Shown here in pieces: positions 8,350 through 16,504 of a stretch of DNA of 64,000 bases; position 1 is the first letter of the stretch, and each line of letters begins with the position of its first letter. The position numbers and the translations under genes are program-made. A model generated the notes under the pieces. The model searched no databases. It had not been told where the DNA came from and saw nothing but the letters and a program-made list of their open reading frames with translations. Source of the stretch: Saprospiraceae bacterium. GTDB lineage: Bacteria; Bacteroidota; Bacteroidia; Chitinophagales; Saprospiraceae. Location of the stretch: positions 248,001-312,000 of the forward strand of contig JAEUUO010000007.1 in assembly GCA_016787575.1 (NCBI GenBank), written 5' to 3'.

Positions 8350-9330
8350 ATGAAGCCGGAATATTCCCTGGAGGAAATAAAAAAGCCTGTTTTACAGGAG
8401 TTGAAAGATTTTGATGCCCATTTCAGAAAAGCGATGCAAAGCAGGGTTGCTTTATTGGATCAGATCAGTTATTACCTGGTTAAAACCAAAGGCAAGCAAT
8501 TAAGGCCATTGCTGAGTTTATTGTGTGCAAAACTCTTTGGTGAAATCAATCAAAAAACATTTGCTGCGGCTACTTTGGTAGAATTGCTTCATACAGCCAC
8601 ATTGGTCCATGATGATGTGGTGGATGAATCGGATCAACGCAGAGGATTTTTTTCTATTAAAGCATTGTGGAAAAACAAAATAGCTGTTTTGGTTGGAGAT
8701 TATTTGTTATCACGAGGTTTATTAACCGCATTGCAGGGATCGCATTTTGATTTATTGGAAATTCTTTCATCTGCTGTAAGTGAAATGAGTGAAGGTGAAT
8801 TGCTGCAATTGGAAAAAGCACGCCGGTTAGATATAAATGAAACGGTTTACTTTCAAATCATCCGTCAAAAAACGGCCTCTTTGATCCGCTCTGCTTGTTT
8901 ATGTGGTGCAAAAAGTACCACAGAAAATACAGACTATTTAAATCAAATCCGCGACTACGGTGAAAAAATCGGAATTGCTTTTCAAATTAAAGATGATTTG
9001 ATGGATTTGAGTAAAGACTTTACCGGCAAACCGAAAATATTGGACATAAAGGAAAAGAAAATGACCTTGCCCTTAATTTCTGCGCTGGCTGTAGCACCTT
9101 TGCCATTAAAAAACAGAATGATTTCACTGATTCGAAATCATAATGAAAATCCTAAATCCATACAAGAAGTGGTTTCATTTATTCATGAATACAAAGGAAT
9201 TGAAAAAGCCGAACAAACAATGTACGCTTATCGGGATGAAGCTTTGGCGCACCTGCAAAAATTGCCAAACAATGAAGCCAATGAAGCGCTTGTAAAATTG
9301 AGTTATTACATTAGTTCTAGAGTAAAATAA
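8350..9330 (+). CDS. Trans-polyprenyl diphosphate synthase (IspB/HepT-like)
   Basis: The enzyme elongates isoprenoid diphosphates with IPP, most likely for the menaquinone side chain. The 326-residue product carries both Asp-rich motifs: DDVVDESDQRRG (~residues 92-103, first DDxxD with following Arg pair) and KDDLMDL (~215-221, second motif), plus GKQLRPLL near residue 45 that binds IPP. Length fits the octaprenyl/heptaprenyl synthase group. It is monocistronic on the plus strand between divergent and convergent neighbours, and its stop (9330) faces the stop of ald (9344). Product chain length cannot be read from the sequence with certainty. Confidence 0.92.
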   Translation: MKPEYSLEEIKKPVLQELKDFDAHFRKAMQSRVALLDQISYYLVKTKGKQLRPLLSLLCAKLFGEINQKTFAAATLVELLHTATLVHDDVVDESDQRRGFFSIKALWKNKIAVLVGDYLLSRGLLTALQGSHFDLLEILSSAVSEMSEGELLQLEKARRLDINETVYFQIIRQKTASLIRSACLCGAKSTTENTDYLNQIRDYGEKIGIAFQIKDDLMDLSKDFTGKPKILDIKEKKMTLPLISALAVAPLPLKNRMISLIRNHNENPKSIQEVVSFIHEYKGIEKAEQTMYAYRDEALAHLQKLPNNEANEALVKLSYYISSRVK

Positions 9331-9343
9331 TACTCACGTTCTT

Positions 9344-10555
9344 TCAAGTCGTTGCTGTGAGTAACAATTCCAGATTGGTGTATTTGATTCCAAATCGCTG
9401 GCTGAGATATTCGTTGGTTAAACAACCTTTATAGGTGTATATACCATTTCGCAATCCTTTATGAGAATAGATCACATGTTCGATTCCTCCGGCATCTCCT
9501 GCTTGTTGTAAAATCGTAGTAATGATGTTGCTGATTCCGATGGAAGCGGTACGTGCAACTTTAGATGCAATGTTTGGCACTCCATAATGAATGACCCCAT
9601 GCACCAATCGAATCGGCTGATCGTGGGTTGTCACCTGACTGGTTTCAAAACACCCCCCTTGATCGATGCTCACATCGATAATCACGGAACCCGGTTTCAT
9701 CTGTAAAATCATTTCTTCAGAAACCAACAAAGGTGTGCGGCCTGTTTTACTGTGAATGGCGCCTATGGCTACATCTGCCGTCATCAATTGTTGTGTTAAA
9801 GTAATTGGATTCAGAGATGAAGTATATAATTGCCGCCCCATTCTGTTTTGGATCCGTATTAACTTATGAATGTTGTCATCAAAAATCCGGACTGAAGCAC
9901 CCAATGCCAACGCAGCCCGAGTGGCATATTCAGCAACCACACCCGCACCTAAAATAATTACTTTAGCGGGTGGTACACCAGAAATACCTCCTAGTAAAAG
10001 GCCTTTTCCTTGTTTTGGATGGCTTAACAATTCAGCGGCGGTTTGAACTACGGAGATCCCTGCAATTTCTGACATTATCCGTACCAAAGGAAAAGTTCCA
10101 TCGTCTGCCTGAAGGTATTCCATTGCAATTGCGGTAACCCGTTTTTGTCGAAGTGCCTGAATGTATTCGCTGTCTATAATCGGAAAATTGAGCGGTGAGA
10201 CCAGCACCTGATTGGGATGGAACCATTGCAATTCTTCGAGCGTTGGTGGAGCAACTTTAAGGATGATGTCACATTCAAAAACAGTTTTGCGATTATGGGT
10301 AATAATGGCTCCCGCTTCTGAATAGTCGATATCTGAATAATGTGCTTTAGCACCTGATTGTGACTCTACATAAACCTGATGACCGCGAGCTACCAGATTA
10401 CTCACAGAAACTGGAACCAAAGCAACCCGGTTTTCTTGTAAACCGCTTTCCAGTGGAATTCCAATTTTAATAGAGGACTTTGCCCGATACAGCTCCAGCA
10501 TTTCTGGCTGGGTTAAAAACTCTCGTTGTGGGCTGGCTGCATAGGATGAATCCAT
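9344..10555 (-). CDS. ald: Alanine dehydrogenase family protein
   Basis: The family converts L-alanine to pyruvate and ammonia with NAD. The 403-residue product has an AlaDH/PNT N-terminal domain (KIGIPLE...ENRVALVP, Lys in ILKVAPP) and a Rossmann domain with VIILGAGVVAEYATRAA (~200) and SIDQGGCFETS (~300). It has about 30 extra N-terminal residues, as usual in Bacteroidota members. The catalytic His region of classical enzymes (YLHLA) reads SPLNFP here, so the His is missing; activity as alanine dehydrogenase is therefore not certain. tsaE lies 35 bases upstream on the same strand, a pairing common in Bacteroidota. Confidence 0.85.
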   Translation of the reverse strand: MDSSYAASPQREFLTQPEMLELYRAKSSIKIGIPLESGLQENRVALVPVSVSNLVARGHQVYVESQSGAKAHYSDIDYSEAGAIITHNRKTVFECDIILKVAPPTLEELQWFHPNQVLVSPLNFPIIDSEYIQALRQKRVTAIAMEYLQADDGTFPLVRIMSEIAGISVVQTAAELLSHPKQGKGLLLGGISGVPPAKVIILGAGVVAEYATRAALALGASVRIFDDNIHKLIRIQNRMGRQLYTSSLNPITLTQQLMTADVAIGAIHSKTGRTPLLVSEEMILQMKPGSVIIDVSIDQGGCFETSQVTTHDQPIRLVHGVIHYGVPNIASKVARTASIGISNIITTILQQAGDAGGIEHVIYSHKGLRNGIYTYKGCLTNEYLSQRFGIKYTNLELLLTATT

Positions 10556-10590
10556 AATGAGTTGCTGATACTGTAAATCAAAGTATGAAG

Positions 10591-11034
10591 CTACAAAGTT
10601 AATATAATCTTCCTTTGTTGATTTTCCATAAGTTGGATCTGCACCGGAAGGTAATTTTCAGCAAGTAAAAGGGGCTCTATTAGTTCCGGCCATTCAATGA
10701 TACAGTGAATTCCACTGTCAAAATAGTCGTGAATGCCTAAATTTAATGCTTCCTCAAGATTTTTAAGGCGATACAAATCCATGTGATACAATTTCTCAAT
10801 GGACCATGGATTGGATTTGCAATGGTATTCATTTATGATTGAAAAAGTTGGACTGCCGGCTTCGGATTCAAATCCCAAATGCTTTCCAATAGCCCTTACC
10901 AGACTGGTTTTGCCAACACCCATTTCGGCTTGAAGTCCAATGATCTGGTATGGCAAAATGTTAGTTAAAAGTTGTTTTGAAATATCAGGCAGTTGGTCAA
11001 TGCCAAATATGTATTCCAAGTGTTCCACCTGCAA
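10591..11034 (-). CDS. tsaE: tRNA threonylcarbamoyladenosine biosynthesis ATPase TsaE
   Basis: TsaE is the ATPase that regulates the TsaB-TsaD complex in making t6A37 in ANN-decoding tRNAs. The 147-residue product has the Walker A AEMGVGKTSLVRAIG (~37-51), SPTFSIINEY, HMDLYRL and the IIEWPEL Walker-B-like motif, all hallmarks of TsaE. The start is unusual: the frame opens with TTG at 11034, whose two Ts are the end of the 13-T tract of the terminator of the upstream gene; GTG at 11028 is the alternative. No ATG is available. ald follows 35 bases downstream. Confidence 0.93.
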   Translation of the reverse strand: MQVEHLEYIFGIDQLPDISKQLLTNILPYQIIGLQAEMGVGKTSLVRAIGKHLGFESEAGSPTFSIINEYHCKSNPWSIEKLYHMDLYRLKNLEEALNLGIHDYFDSGIHCIIEWPELIEPLLLAENYLPVQIQLMENQQRKIILTL

Positions 11035-11079
11035 AAAAAAAAAAAGGGGTTTATAAAATCAATTCCATTTTATAAACCC
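11033..11079 (-). terminator. Intrinsic terminator directly abutting the tsaE start
   Basis: Arms GGGTTTATAAAAT (11047-11059) and ATTTTATAAACCC (11067-11079) form a perfect 13 bp stem with a 7-base loop. On the minus strand the stem is followed by C and 13 T (11045-11033). It terminates the LolA-like gene (stop at 11088), and its T tract runs into the first codon of tsaE. Confidence 0.9.
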
Positions 11080-11087
11080 TCAAGGAT

Positions 11088-11786
11088 TTAAGGTTTAAAT
11101 AAGCTTTCTTGAATATCTGAATTGACGGTGATTTTGGTCATATCCACTGGGCCATTCATAGATTCAACGGTATATGGAAATACCAAACCACCTTCAACTG
11201 GTTTGTAATTACTGAATTTGGTTTCAGCGTCAAATTCCTTACCCCCAAATTTTTGTTTTGAAACTGTTTTTACAATATAGTATGAAGTTGGATCAATGAG
11301 GTAATAGGTTAATTTTCCACTTTTTGAAGTCACTTTTAATTTATGACATTCTGTACCTTCTACATCGTCCAATCCCAAATATTCAACAGTGTGCCCTTTC
11401 CCTTTATAATCAAGTAAATGTCCAGAAAGGTCTAACTGGTCAATGCCTTCTTTAATTTGATCCATTGGCATCGGTTCGGGTTTAGTTTGACCTTGAAATG
11501 GCATAAACGACCAACCGGAATCCGGTCTCATGATGACCCAGGCATTCATGCCCATTACAGCAAAATCCAAGCGAAATCCTTTATGATTTAATATGGTGGT
11601 TGTCATTGGAAATTCCATTCCCTGAGCGCTTACTTTGCCTTCCATGATAACAGAATTTACAGCAGTCAATTTATCTTTTCCACCAATAGCTGCTATGTGT
11701 TTGTCAATAATTTCATCGACAGTTTGGGCAGAAACAATTCCATTTCCAAGAAAGAAAAAACAGATTAAAGCAAGAAATTTATTCAT
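11088..11786 (-). CDS. Periplasmic LolA-like (outer membrane lipoprotein-sorting fold) protein
   Basis: From the ATG at 11786 (MNKFLALICFFFLGNGIVSAQ, a clean signal peptide) the mature protein begins TVDEIIDKHIAAIGGKDKL, a helix typical of Bacteroidota LolA/LolB-like lipoprotein-sorting fold proteins. Then come beta strands with GMEFPMTTTILNHKGFRLDF, a Met-rich MPMDQIKEG segment and the strand LTYYLIDPTSYYIVKTV. The function of these homologues is not established; a lipid- or lipoprotein-binding role is inferred from the fold. The TTG at 11813 is less likely as start. A -7 box lies 50 bases upstream and an intrinsic terminator follows at once. Confidence 0.75.
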   Translation of the reverse strand: MNKFLALICFFFLGNGIVSAQTVDEIIDKHIAAIGGKDKLTAVNSVIMEGKVSAQGMEFPMTTTILNHKGFRLDFAVMGMNAWVIMRPDSGWSFMPFQGQTKPEPMPMDQIKEGIDQLDLSGHLLDYKGKGHTVEYLGLDDVEGTECHKLKVTSKSGKLTYYLIDPTSYYIVKTVSKQKFGGKEFDAETKFSNYKPVEGGLVFPYTVESMNGPVDMTKITVNSDIQESLFKP

Positions 11787-11835
11787 TTTTAATTTGAGTT
11801 TAAAACCAGGCAAATTACCCGATTAATTCAGTTTC

Positions 11836-11843
11836 CAAAGATA
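11836..11843 (-). promoter_or_regulatory. Bacteroidota -7 box for the LolA-like gene
   Basis: On the minus strand the sequence is TATCTTTG, a match to TAnnTTTG, 50 bases before the ATG at 11786. Confidence 0.5.
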
Positions 11844-11912
11844 GGCCAAAGTCCATTTTTTGGAAAACAATTTCGGGTAAACCAGCTTAAATTAACGATT
11901 ATTTTAGATTTG

Positions 11913-11948
11913 AAACCGATGAATGCATGTTTCATCATTCATCGGTTT
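11913..11948 (-). terminator. 13 bp perfect hairpin downstream of the small basic protein gene
   Basis: Arms AAACCGATGAATG (11913-11925) and CATTCATCGGTTT (11936-11948) surround a 10-base loop, 28 bases after the stop at 11976. The tail on the minus strand is T-poor, so termination is probable rather than certain. Confidence 0.55.
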
Positions 11949-11975
11949 GGTGATTCAATTGACCATGTTTTATGT

Positions 11976-12293
11976 TTACCAACGGTTGTGATCGTGTTTT
12001 TCACGCCAAATTTGTCTGTCAAACTTGTGGTTCATACGATGGAGCTTACGCCTTTCCCTATGATCCAAACGACCATCCCGAAGCATCCATTGCCGGGTGT
12101 TTCTGATTTTTCTTCCTTCACAACGAAGCTTATGACATTCTCTGGGACTTAAAGCACCGGATTGCCTACCGTGCTCGATTCGATCTCTTTTGTGCCATTG
12201 GTTCGGATGACGATCCCGGTATGCCGTTTGGGCACTACCAATTGTGCCTGCAATCAGCAGGGTAATTGTTACCAATACAATGTGTGTTTTCAT
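11976..12293 (-). CDS. Small secreted basic protein with paired SPREC/DHRERR helices
   Basis: The 105-residue product has a signal peptide (MKTHIVLVTITLLIAGTIGSAQ) and a mature part very rich in Arg and His. Two helix-loop units are visible: GALSPRECHKLRCEGRKIR and GRLDHRERRKLHRMNHKFD, followed by IWREKHDHNRW. This pattern, G-x-L-(S/T)-x-RE, matches small exported proteins known from several Gram-negative phyla that lack an assigned function. I know no activity for them. It is flanked by a hairpin at 11913-11948 and has its own upstream region. Start ATG 12293 directly precedes the signal peptide. Confidence 0.7.
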   Translation of the reverse strand: MKTHIVLVTITLLIAGTIGSAQTAYRDRHPNQWHKRDRIEHGRQSGALSPRECHKLRCEGRKIRNTRQWMLRDGRLDHRERRKLHRMNHKFDRQIWREKHDHNRW

Positions 12294-12431
12294 GTTTTAA
12301 AATTTAAATAAACAGATTTTAGAAGTTGGACTTTAAACCGGATGCAACGATTAATTCAAATTGGTTTTTAACCTAATTTTAAGATGATACTATTTATATG
12401 TAATAAATATTTAATATGATTTCGACCGTCT

Positions 12432-12439
12432 TATCTTTG
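12432..12439 (+). promoter_or_regulatory. Bacteroidota -7 box for the topoisomerase IV A gene
   Basis: TATCTTTG matches TAnnTTTG and lies 15 bases before the ATG at 12455, leaving a very short leader. Confidence 0.55.
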
Positions 12440-12454
12440 TGGTAAATAATCAGT

Positions 12455-15034
12455 ATGAAAACCCAGATTCCAGGCAACACATCAGACCACATCATTACAT
12501 TGGATGGCATGTATCAGAACTATTTTCTGGATTATGCTTCCTATGTTATTTTGGAACGGGCTGTTCCTGCTATTGAAGATGGTTTAAAACCGGTACAAAG
12601 GAGGATCCTGCATAGCATGTACGAAAAAGAGGATGGTCGTTTTCACAAAGTGGCCAATCTGATTGGGCATACCATGCAATATCATCCACATGGTGATGCC
12701 GCAATCGGAGAAGCTCTGGTCAATCTCGGCCAAAAAGATTTGTTGATCGAAACTCAGGGAAACTGGGGTGATTTTCGGACAGGAGACTCGGCAGCTGCTC
12801 CTCGATACATCGAAGCACGTTTGACTAAATTTGCAAAAGAAGTAGCTTTTAATCCGGATACCACCAAGTGGCAGTTGTCCTATGACGGTCGGAACAAAGA
12901 GCCGGAGTCTCTTCCCATGAAATTTCCAATGCTACTTGCTCAAGGTGTAGAAGGAATTGCTGTTGGCCTGGCAACAAAAATTTTACCTCATAATTTTATA
13001 GAATTGATAAAAGCTTCAATTCTAGTTCTGAAAGGAAAAAAAATAGATCTCTATCCTGATTTTGAAACCGGAGGATCGATCAATGTTGCAGAATACAATG
13101 AAGGTTTACGTGGTGGAAAAGTAAAAGTTCGCGCAAAGATTGAAATCGAAGACAAAAAAATGTTGGTGATTCGCGAAATTCCTTACGGCATCACCACCGG
13201 ATCCTTGATTGAAAGTATTGTAAAAGCTTCTGAAAAGGGTAAAATTAAAATCAAGCAGATTTCTGACAATACTGCAAAGGATGTTGAAATCAGAATTGAA
13301 TTGCAGGCAGGGGTTTCACCGGAAGTTAGTATGGATGCTTTGTATGCATTTACTAATTGTGAAGTCAGTATTTCTCCCAATTGTTGTGTAATTGTTGATG
13401 ACAAACCATTGTTTTTATCTGTAAATGAAATATTAAAAATTTCTACGTTTCATACCAAAGATCTTTTACAAAAAGAACTTGAAATCAAACGTGCTGAATT
13501 GCAGGAAAAATGGCAATTGACTTCTTTAGAAAAAATATTTATTGAAAACCGAATTTACCGAGATATAGAAGAATGTACAAGTTTCGAACAAGTATTGGAA
13601 GTAATCGAAACGGGTTTGCGAAATTATGTAATAACTCCATCATCTAAAGATAAATCAACAGCCGGAAAAGTAAAATTAATCCGCGAAATTACCAAAGAGG
13701 ATCTCATTCATTTGACAGATATCCGCATCAAACGGATTTCCAAATACAATAAGTTCCAAACAGATGAACAGCTTAAATCATTAAGTGCAGAAATAGCACA
13801 AGTCGAACACCATCTCGAACATCTTACAGAATATGCAATCGCTTATTTTGAAAACATACTGAGTAAATATGGCAAAGGCAAAGAGCGCAAAACCAGGATA
13901 CTAGAATTTGAATCTATTCAAGCTGTACAGGTTGTGGCCAATAACAGCAAATTGTATGTCAATCGTGAAGATGGTTTTATCGGATACGGATTAAAGAAAG
14001 ATGAATTCGTAAAGGAGTGCAGCGACATTGATGATATCATCGTATTTCGGGCTGATGGCAAAATGGTGGTAAGCCGGATCTCTGAAAAAACGTTTGTCGG
14101 AAAAGATATTATCTATGTTGATGTTTGGAAAAAAGGCGATGAACGAACTACTTATAATATCATATACCTTGATGGTGAAAGTGGTCGTGCTATGGCAAAA
14201 CGGTTTAATGTAACCGGTATTACCCGTGACAAAGAATACGATTTGACCAAAGGGCATCCTAAATCAAAAACGCTTTATTTTTCTGGAAATCCTGAAGGAG
14301 AAGCTGAAATTGTTTCCGTTTTTCTGACACCCGGATGTAAGGCAAAAATAAAAAGTTTTGATTTTGATTTCAGCGAATTGGAAATTAAAGGTCGCAGCAG
14401 TCAGGGAAATATTGTAACAAAATATCCGGTAAGAAAAATTACACTTAAAGAAAAAGGAAAAAGTACTTTAGGTGCACAAAAAATCTGGTATGATATTAAC
14501 ACCGGTAAATTAAATACAGAAGAGCGAGGATTGTCTTTGGGTGGATTAAACAGAGGTGACAAAATTCTTACTATCTATAAAAATGGCAGCTACGAATTAA
14601 CAGAATACGATTTAAACAACCGGTATGCCTATCAGGATTTAATTTATATTATAAAATACAATCCTGCACAAATTATTACTGCCATTTATTATGAAGGTGA
14701 AAAAGGATGGTCCATGGCCAAACGTTTCCAAATCGAGACAACTACCCTTAATACTAAATTTAGTTTCATAACAGATCATAAAGATTCCAAACTTTACTAC
14801 GTCACTACACATCCTGAACCGGAAGTATTATTTTCTTACAAACAGCGAAAAGAACGCATAGATGAAATACTTACAGTTCATCAGTTTGTTGATGTTAAAG
14901 GATGGAAAGCCATAGGAAATAAAATTGAAGACGTTCCGCTCATCAGCGTAGTAGATCAAAGCAAGGAGCCGTCAAAAAAAACAATAAAGTCAGGCGGTTA
15001 TAAAGCGGGAGATACGATTGAATTTGATGTTTGA
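12455..15034 (+). CDS. parC: DNA topoisomerase IV subunit A
   Basis: The subunit breaks and rejoins DNA to decatenate chromosomes together with ParE. The 859-residue product has the GyrA/ParC breakage domain with RAVPAIEDGLKPVQRRIL (~35-52), YHPHGDAAIGEALV (~75), and the catalytic Tyr in AAAPRYIEARLTKFA (~112). A coiled-coil/tower region follows to ~450 and a C-terminal beta-pinwheel (~480-850) with repeated strands such as GYGLKKDEFVKECSDIDDII. There is no GyrA box (QRRGGKG), which favours topoisomerase IV over gyrase. parE is not nearby. The -7 box ends only 15 bases before the ATG. Confidence 0.93.
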   Translation: MKTQIPGNTSDHIITLDGMYQNYFLDYASYVILERAVPAIEDGLKPVQRRILHSMYEKEDGRFHKVANLIGHTMQYHPHGDAAIGEALVNLGQKDLLIETQGNWGDFRTGDSAAAPRYIEARLTKFAKEVAFNPDTTKWQLSYDGRNKEPESLPMKFPMLLAQGVEGIAVGLATKILPHNFIELIKASILVLKGKKIDLYPDFETGGSINVAEYNEGLRGGKVKVRAKIEIEDKKMLVIREIPYGITTGSLIESIVKASEKGKIKIKQISDNTAKDVEIRIELQAGVSPEVSMDALYAFTNCEVSISPNCCVIVDDKPLFLSVNEILKISTFHTKDLLQKELEIKRAELQEKWQLTSLEKIFIENRIYRDIEECTSFEQVLEVIETGLRNYVITPSSKDKSTAGKVKLIREITKEDLIHLTDIRIKRISKYNKFQTDEQLKSLSAEIAQVEHHLEHLTEYAIAYFENILSKYGKGKERKTRILEFESIQAVQVVANNSKLYVNREDGFIGYGLKKDEFVKECSDIDDIIVFRADGKMVVSRISEKTFVGKDIIYVDVWKKGDERTTYNIIYLDGESGRAMAKRFNVTGITRDKEYDLTKGHPKSKTLYFSGNPEGEAEIVSVFLTPGCKAKIKSFDFDFSELEIKGRSSQGNIVTKYPVRKITLKEKGKSTLGAQKIWYDINTGKLNTEERGLSLGGLNRGDKILTIYKNGSYELTEYDLNNRYAYQDLIYIIKYNPAQIITAIYYEGEKGWSMAKRFQIETTTLNTKFSFITDHKDSKLYYVTTHPEPEVLFSYKQRKERIDEILTVHQFVDVKGWKAIGNKIEDVPLISVVDQSKEPSKKTIKSGGYKAGDTIEFDV

Positions 15035-15087
15035 GTAGTTGAGTAGTTGAGTGGTTGAGTAGTTGAGTAGTTGAAAGTTGAAAGTTG
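15033..15087. repeat. Tandem 8-mer and 7-mer repeats overlapping the parC stop
   Basis: Five units of GAGT(A/G)GTT run from 15033 to 15072, followed by two and a half units of GAAAGTT. The first unit includes the last bases of the stop codon TGA (15032-15034). The sequence continues GCCTCTGGCCTTAAG, related to the DNA that encodes the leader of the DUF1573 protein. Confidence 0.85.
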
Positions 15088-15159
15088 AAAGCCTCTGGCC
15101 TTAAGTCTTTTGTATTTAACCTTTAGTCATTGATTTAAAAATATTATTAATACATACGC

Positions 15160-16482
15160 ATGAAATATTATCTTACTTGTAAACTATTTATTTTTTCGTT
15201 TATTCTCATTGCTTGTTCGCAAGTGGCGCCGGACCAAAAGTCCATTTTGTTGCAAACCAAAGGGCTCACGTGCGATGCGATCTTGACCAATTCTTCTGAA
15301 CTTTTAATTTGCGGAGAAACAGCATCACATGCAGGGACTGATTCGAAAAAGAATGGATTTAAAGATGCGTATATTTTTCAAACAAATTCATCTTCAAAGA
15401 GCACCGGTTTGACCAGTTATGGAATACCCGGAAAATCAGTACGATTTGAGCAAATTTGTCTAAATGGAAGCGACCGATATGTTTCCGGAAATTATGGGGA
15501 CGATAAAAATAAACTCATTTGCAAACTTGGAACTAAAAATGAGGTACTGTGGTCTATGGGTTCCACAATTTATAAAACAATTGACAAAGGAGATTTGGCA
15601 GTAGATGCTGCCGGAAACTGTTTGCTGCCTACAAAGGATCCTTCTTCGGATGCTTATGAAGCATGTCTGCATTTATTTGATGCAAATGGTGTATGCAAAT
15701 GGTCCCGAAAATTAAAGGCAGTAGAAGTATGGCAGGATGTGATTGTTACAACCGATCAAAAGTTCATGATTAGTTACAAGCAAAAAGGTGCATACATTAA
15801 TGGGGAGTTGCGTAAAAAATATTGGATCAATACATTTCAAATTGTAGATCCCGTTGGCGAATTAATCCAATATCGAAATTTTCATTTTGAATACGATTTA
15901 ATTACAGATTGGCATTTTAATAAATTGATTCAGGATAAAAAAGGAAATCTCTATTTTATTGGAAAAATTGAATACCGCAATACTAACAAACAAGAAGCAT
16001 TTATTATAAAAACAGCCATTGATGGTAAGATCATTTGGAGCCATACCTATTCCGCCGACAATGGTATGGAATATGCCTTTAAAAATGCCTGTTTGACAGC
16101 TACCGGAAATTTAATGATTTTAGGTGATGGTTATTCAAAAAAAGGCGGCATTGTCTTTTTGGAATTAAATTCGGATGGAAAAATCAGTTGGGCAAAATTA
16201 AAATCCGCTGCATATTTTGATCAAGCAATGGTCATTATTTCAAAAGGTAAAAACTACGAAATTATCTGGGACAAATTATTAAATATGGCAATGTTTTCGT
16301 GCAATGAAAAAGGTCAAACATGCACAAATGATTTACAAGAAATCCATTTTACCCAAAAGAATTTTCCCGTTTTACTCAATGAAAATAATGGTTCCTGGGA
16401 AAATATCGCAGGAGATTGGACAGCAATTCAATTCGATGTAAATCAACAAGGAAACTTAGCGGTTGAAGATGGATGTAAGTGA
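15160..16482 (+). CDS. Lipoprotein, possible beta-propeller, unknown function
   Basis: The 440-residue product starts MKYYLTCKLFIFSFILIACSQ, a lipoprotein signal with lipobox LIAC. The rest consists of repeating beta-strand units with recurring patterns such as GNCLLPTKDPSSDAYE, GNLYFIGKIEY and GNLMILGDGYSKKGG followed by a short W-containing strand (CKWSRKL, IIWSHTY, ISWAKLK). This spacing suggests a beta-propeller of about six blades, as in Bacteroidota lipoproteins that report on substrates or cell surface. No enzyme motif is seen. It follows parC after 125 bases of short repeats and precedes the large tandem palindrome array. Confidence 0.65.
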   Translation: MKYYLTCKLFIFSFILIACSQVAPDQKSILLQTKGLTCDAILTNSSELLICGETASHAGTDSKKNGFKDAYIFQTNSSSKSTGLTSYGIPGKSVRFEQICLNGSDRYVSGNYGDDKNKLICKLGTKNEVLWSMGSTIYKTIDKGDLAVDAAGNCLLPTKDPSSDAYEACLHLFDANGVCKWSRKLKAVEVWQDVIVTTDQKFMISYKQKGAYINGELRKKYWINTFQIVDPVGELIQYRNFHFEYDLITDWHFNKLIQDKKGNLYFIGKIEYRNTNKQEAFIIKTAIDGKIIWSHTYSADNGMEYAFKNACLTATGNLMILGDGYSKKGGIVFLELNSDGKISWAKLKSAAYFDQAMVIISKGKNYEIIWDKLLNMAMFSCNEKGQTCTNDLQEIHFTQKNFPVLLNENNGSWENIAGDWTAIQFDVNQQGNLAVEDGCK

Positions 16483-16504
16483 GATTTGGAAAGGGTGATA
16501 AATT

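Noticed and set aside
11910..12152. 80-codon frame on the plus strand opposite the small basic protein
   Set aside because: It is antisense to a gene with a clear signal peptide and duplicated pattern, and includes the terminator hairpin.
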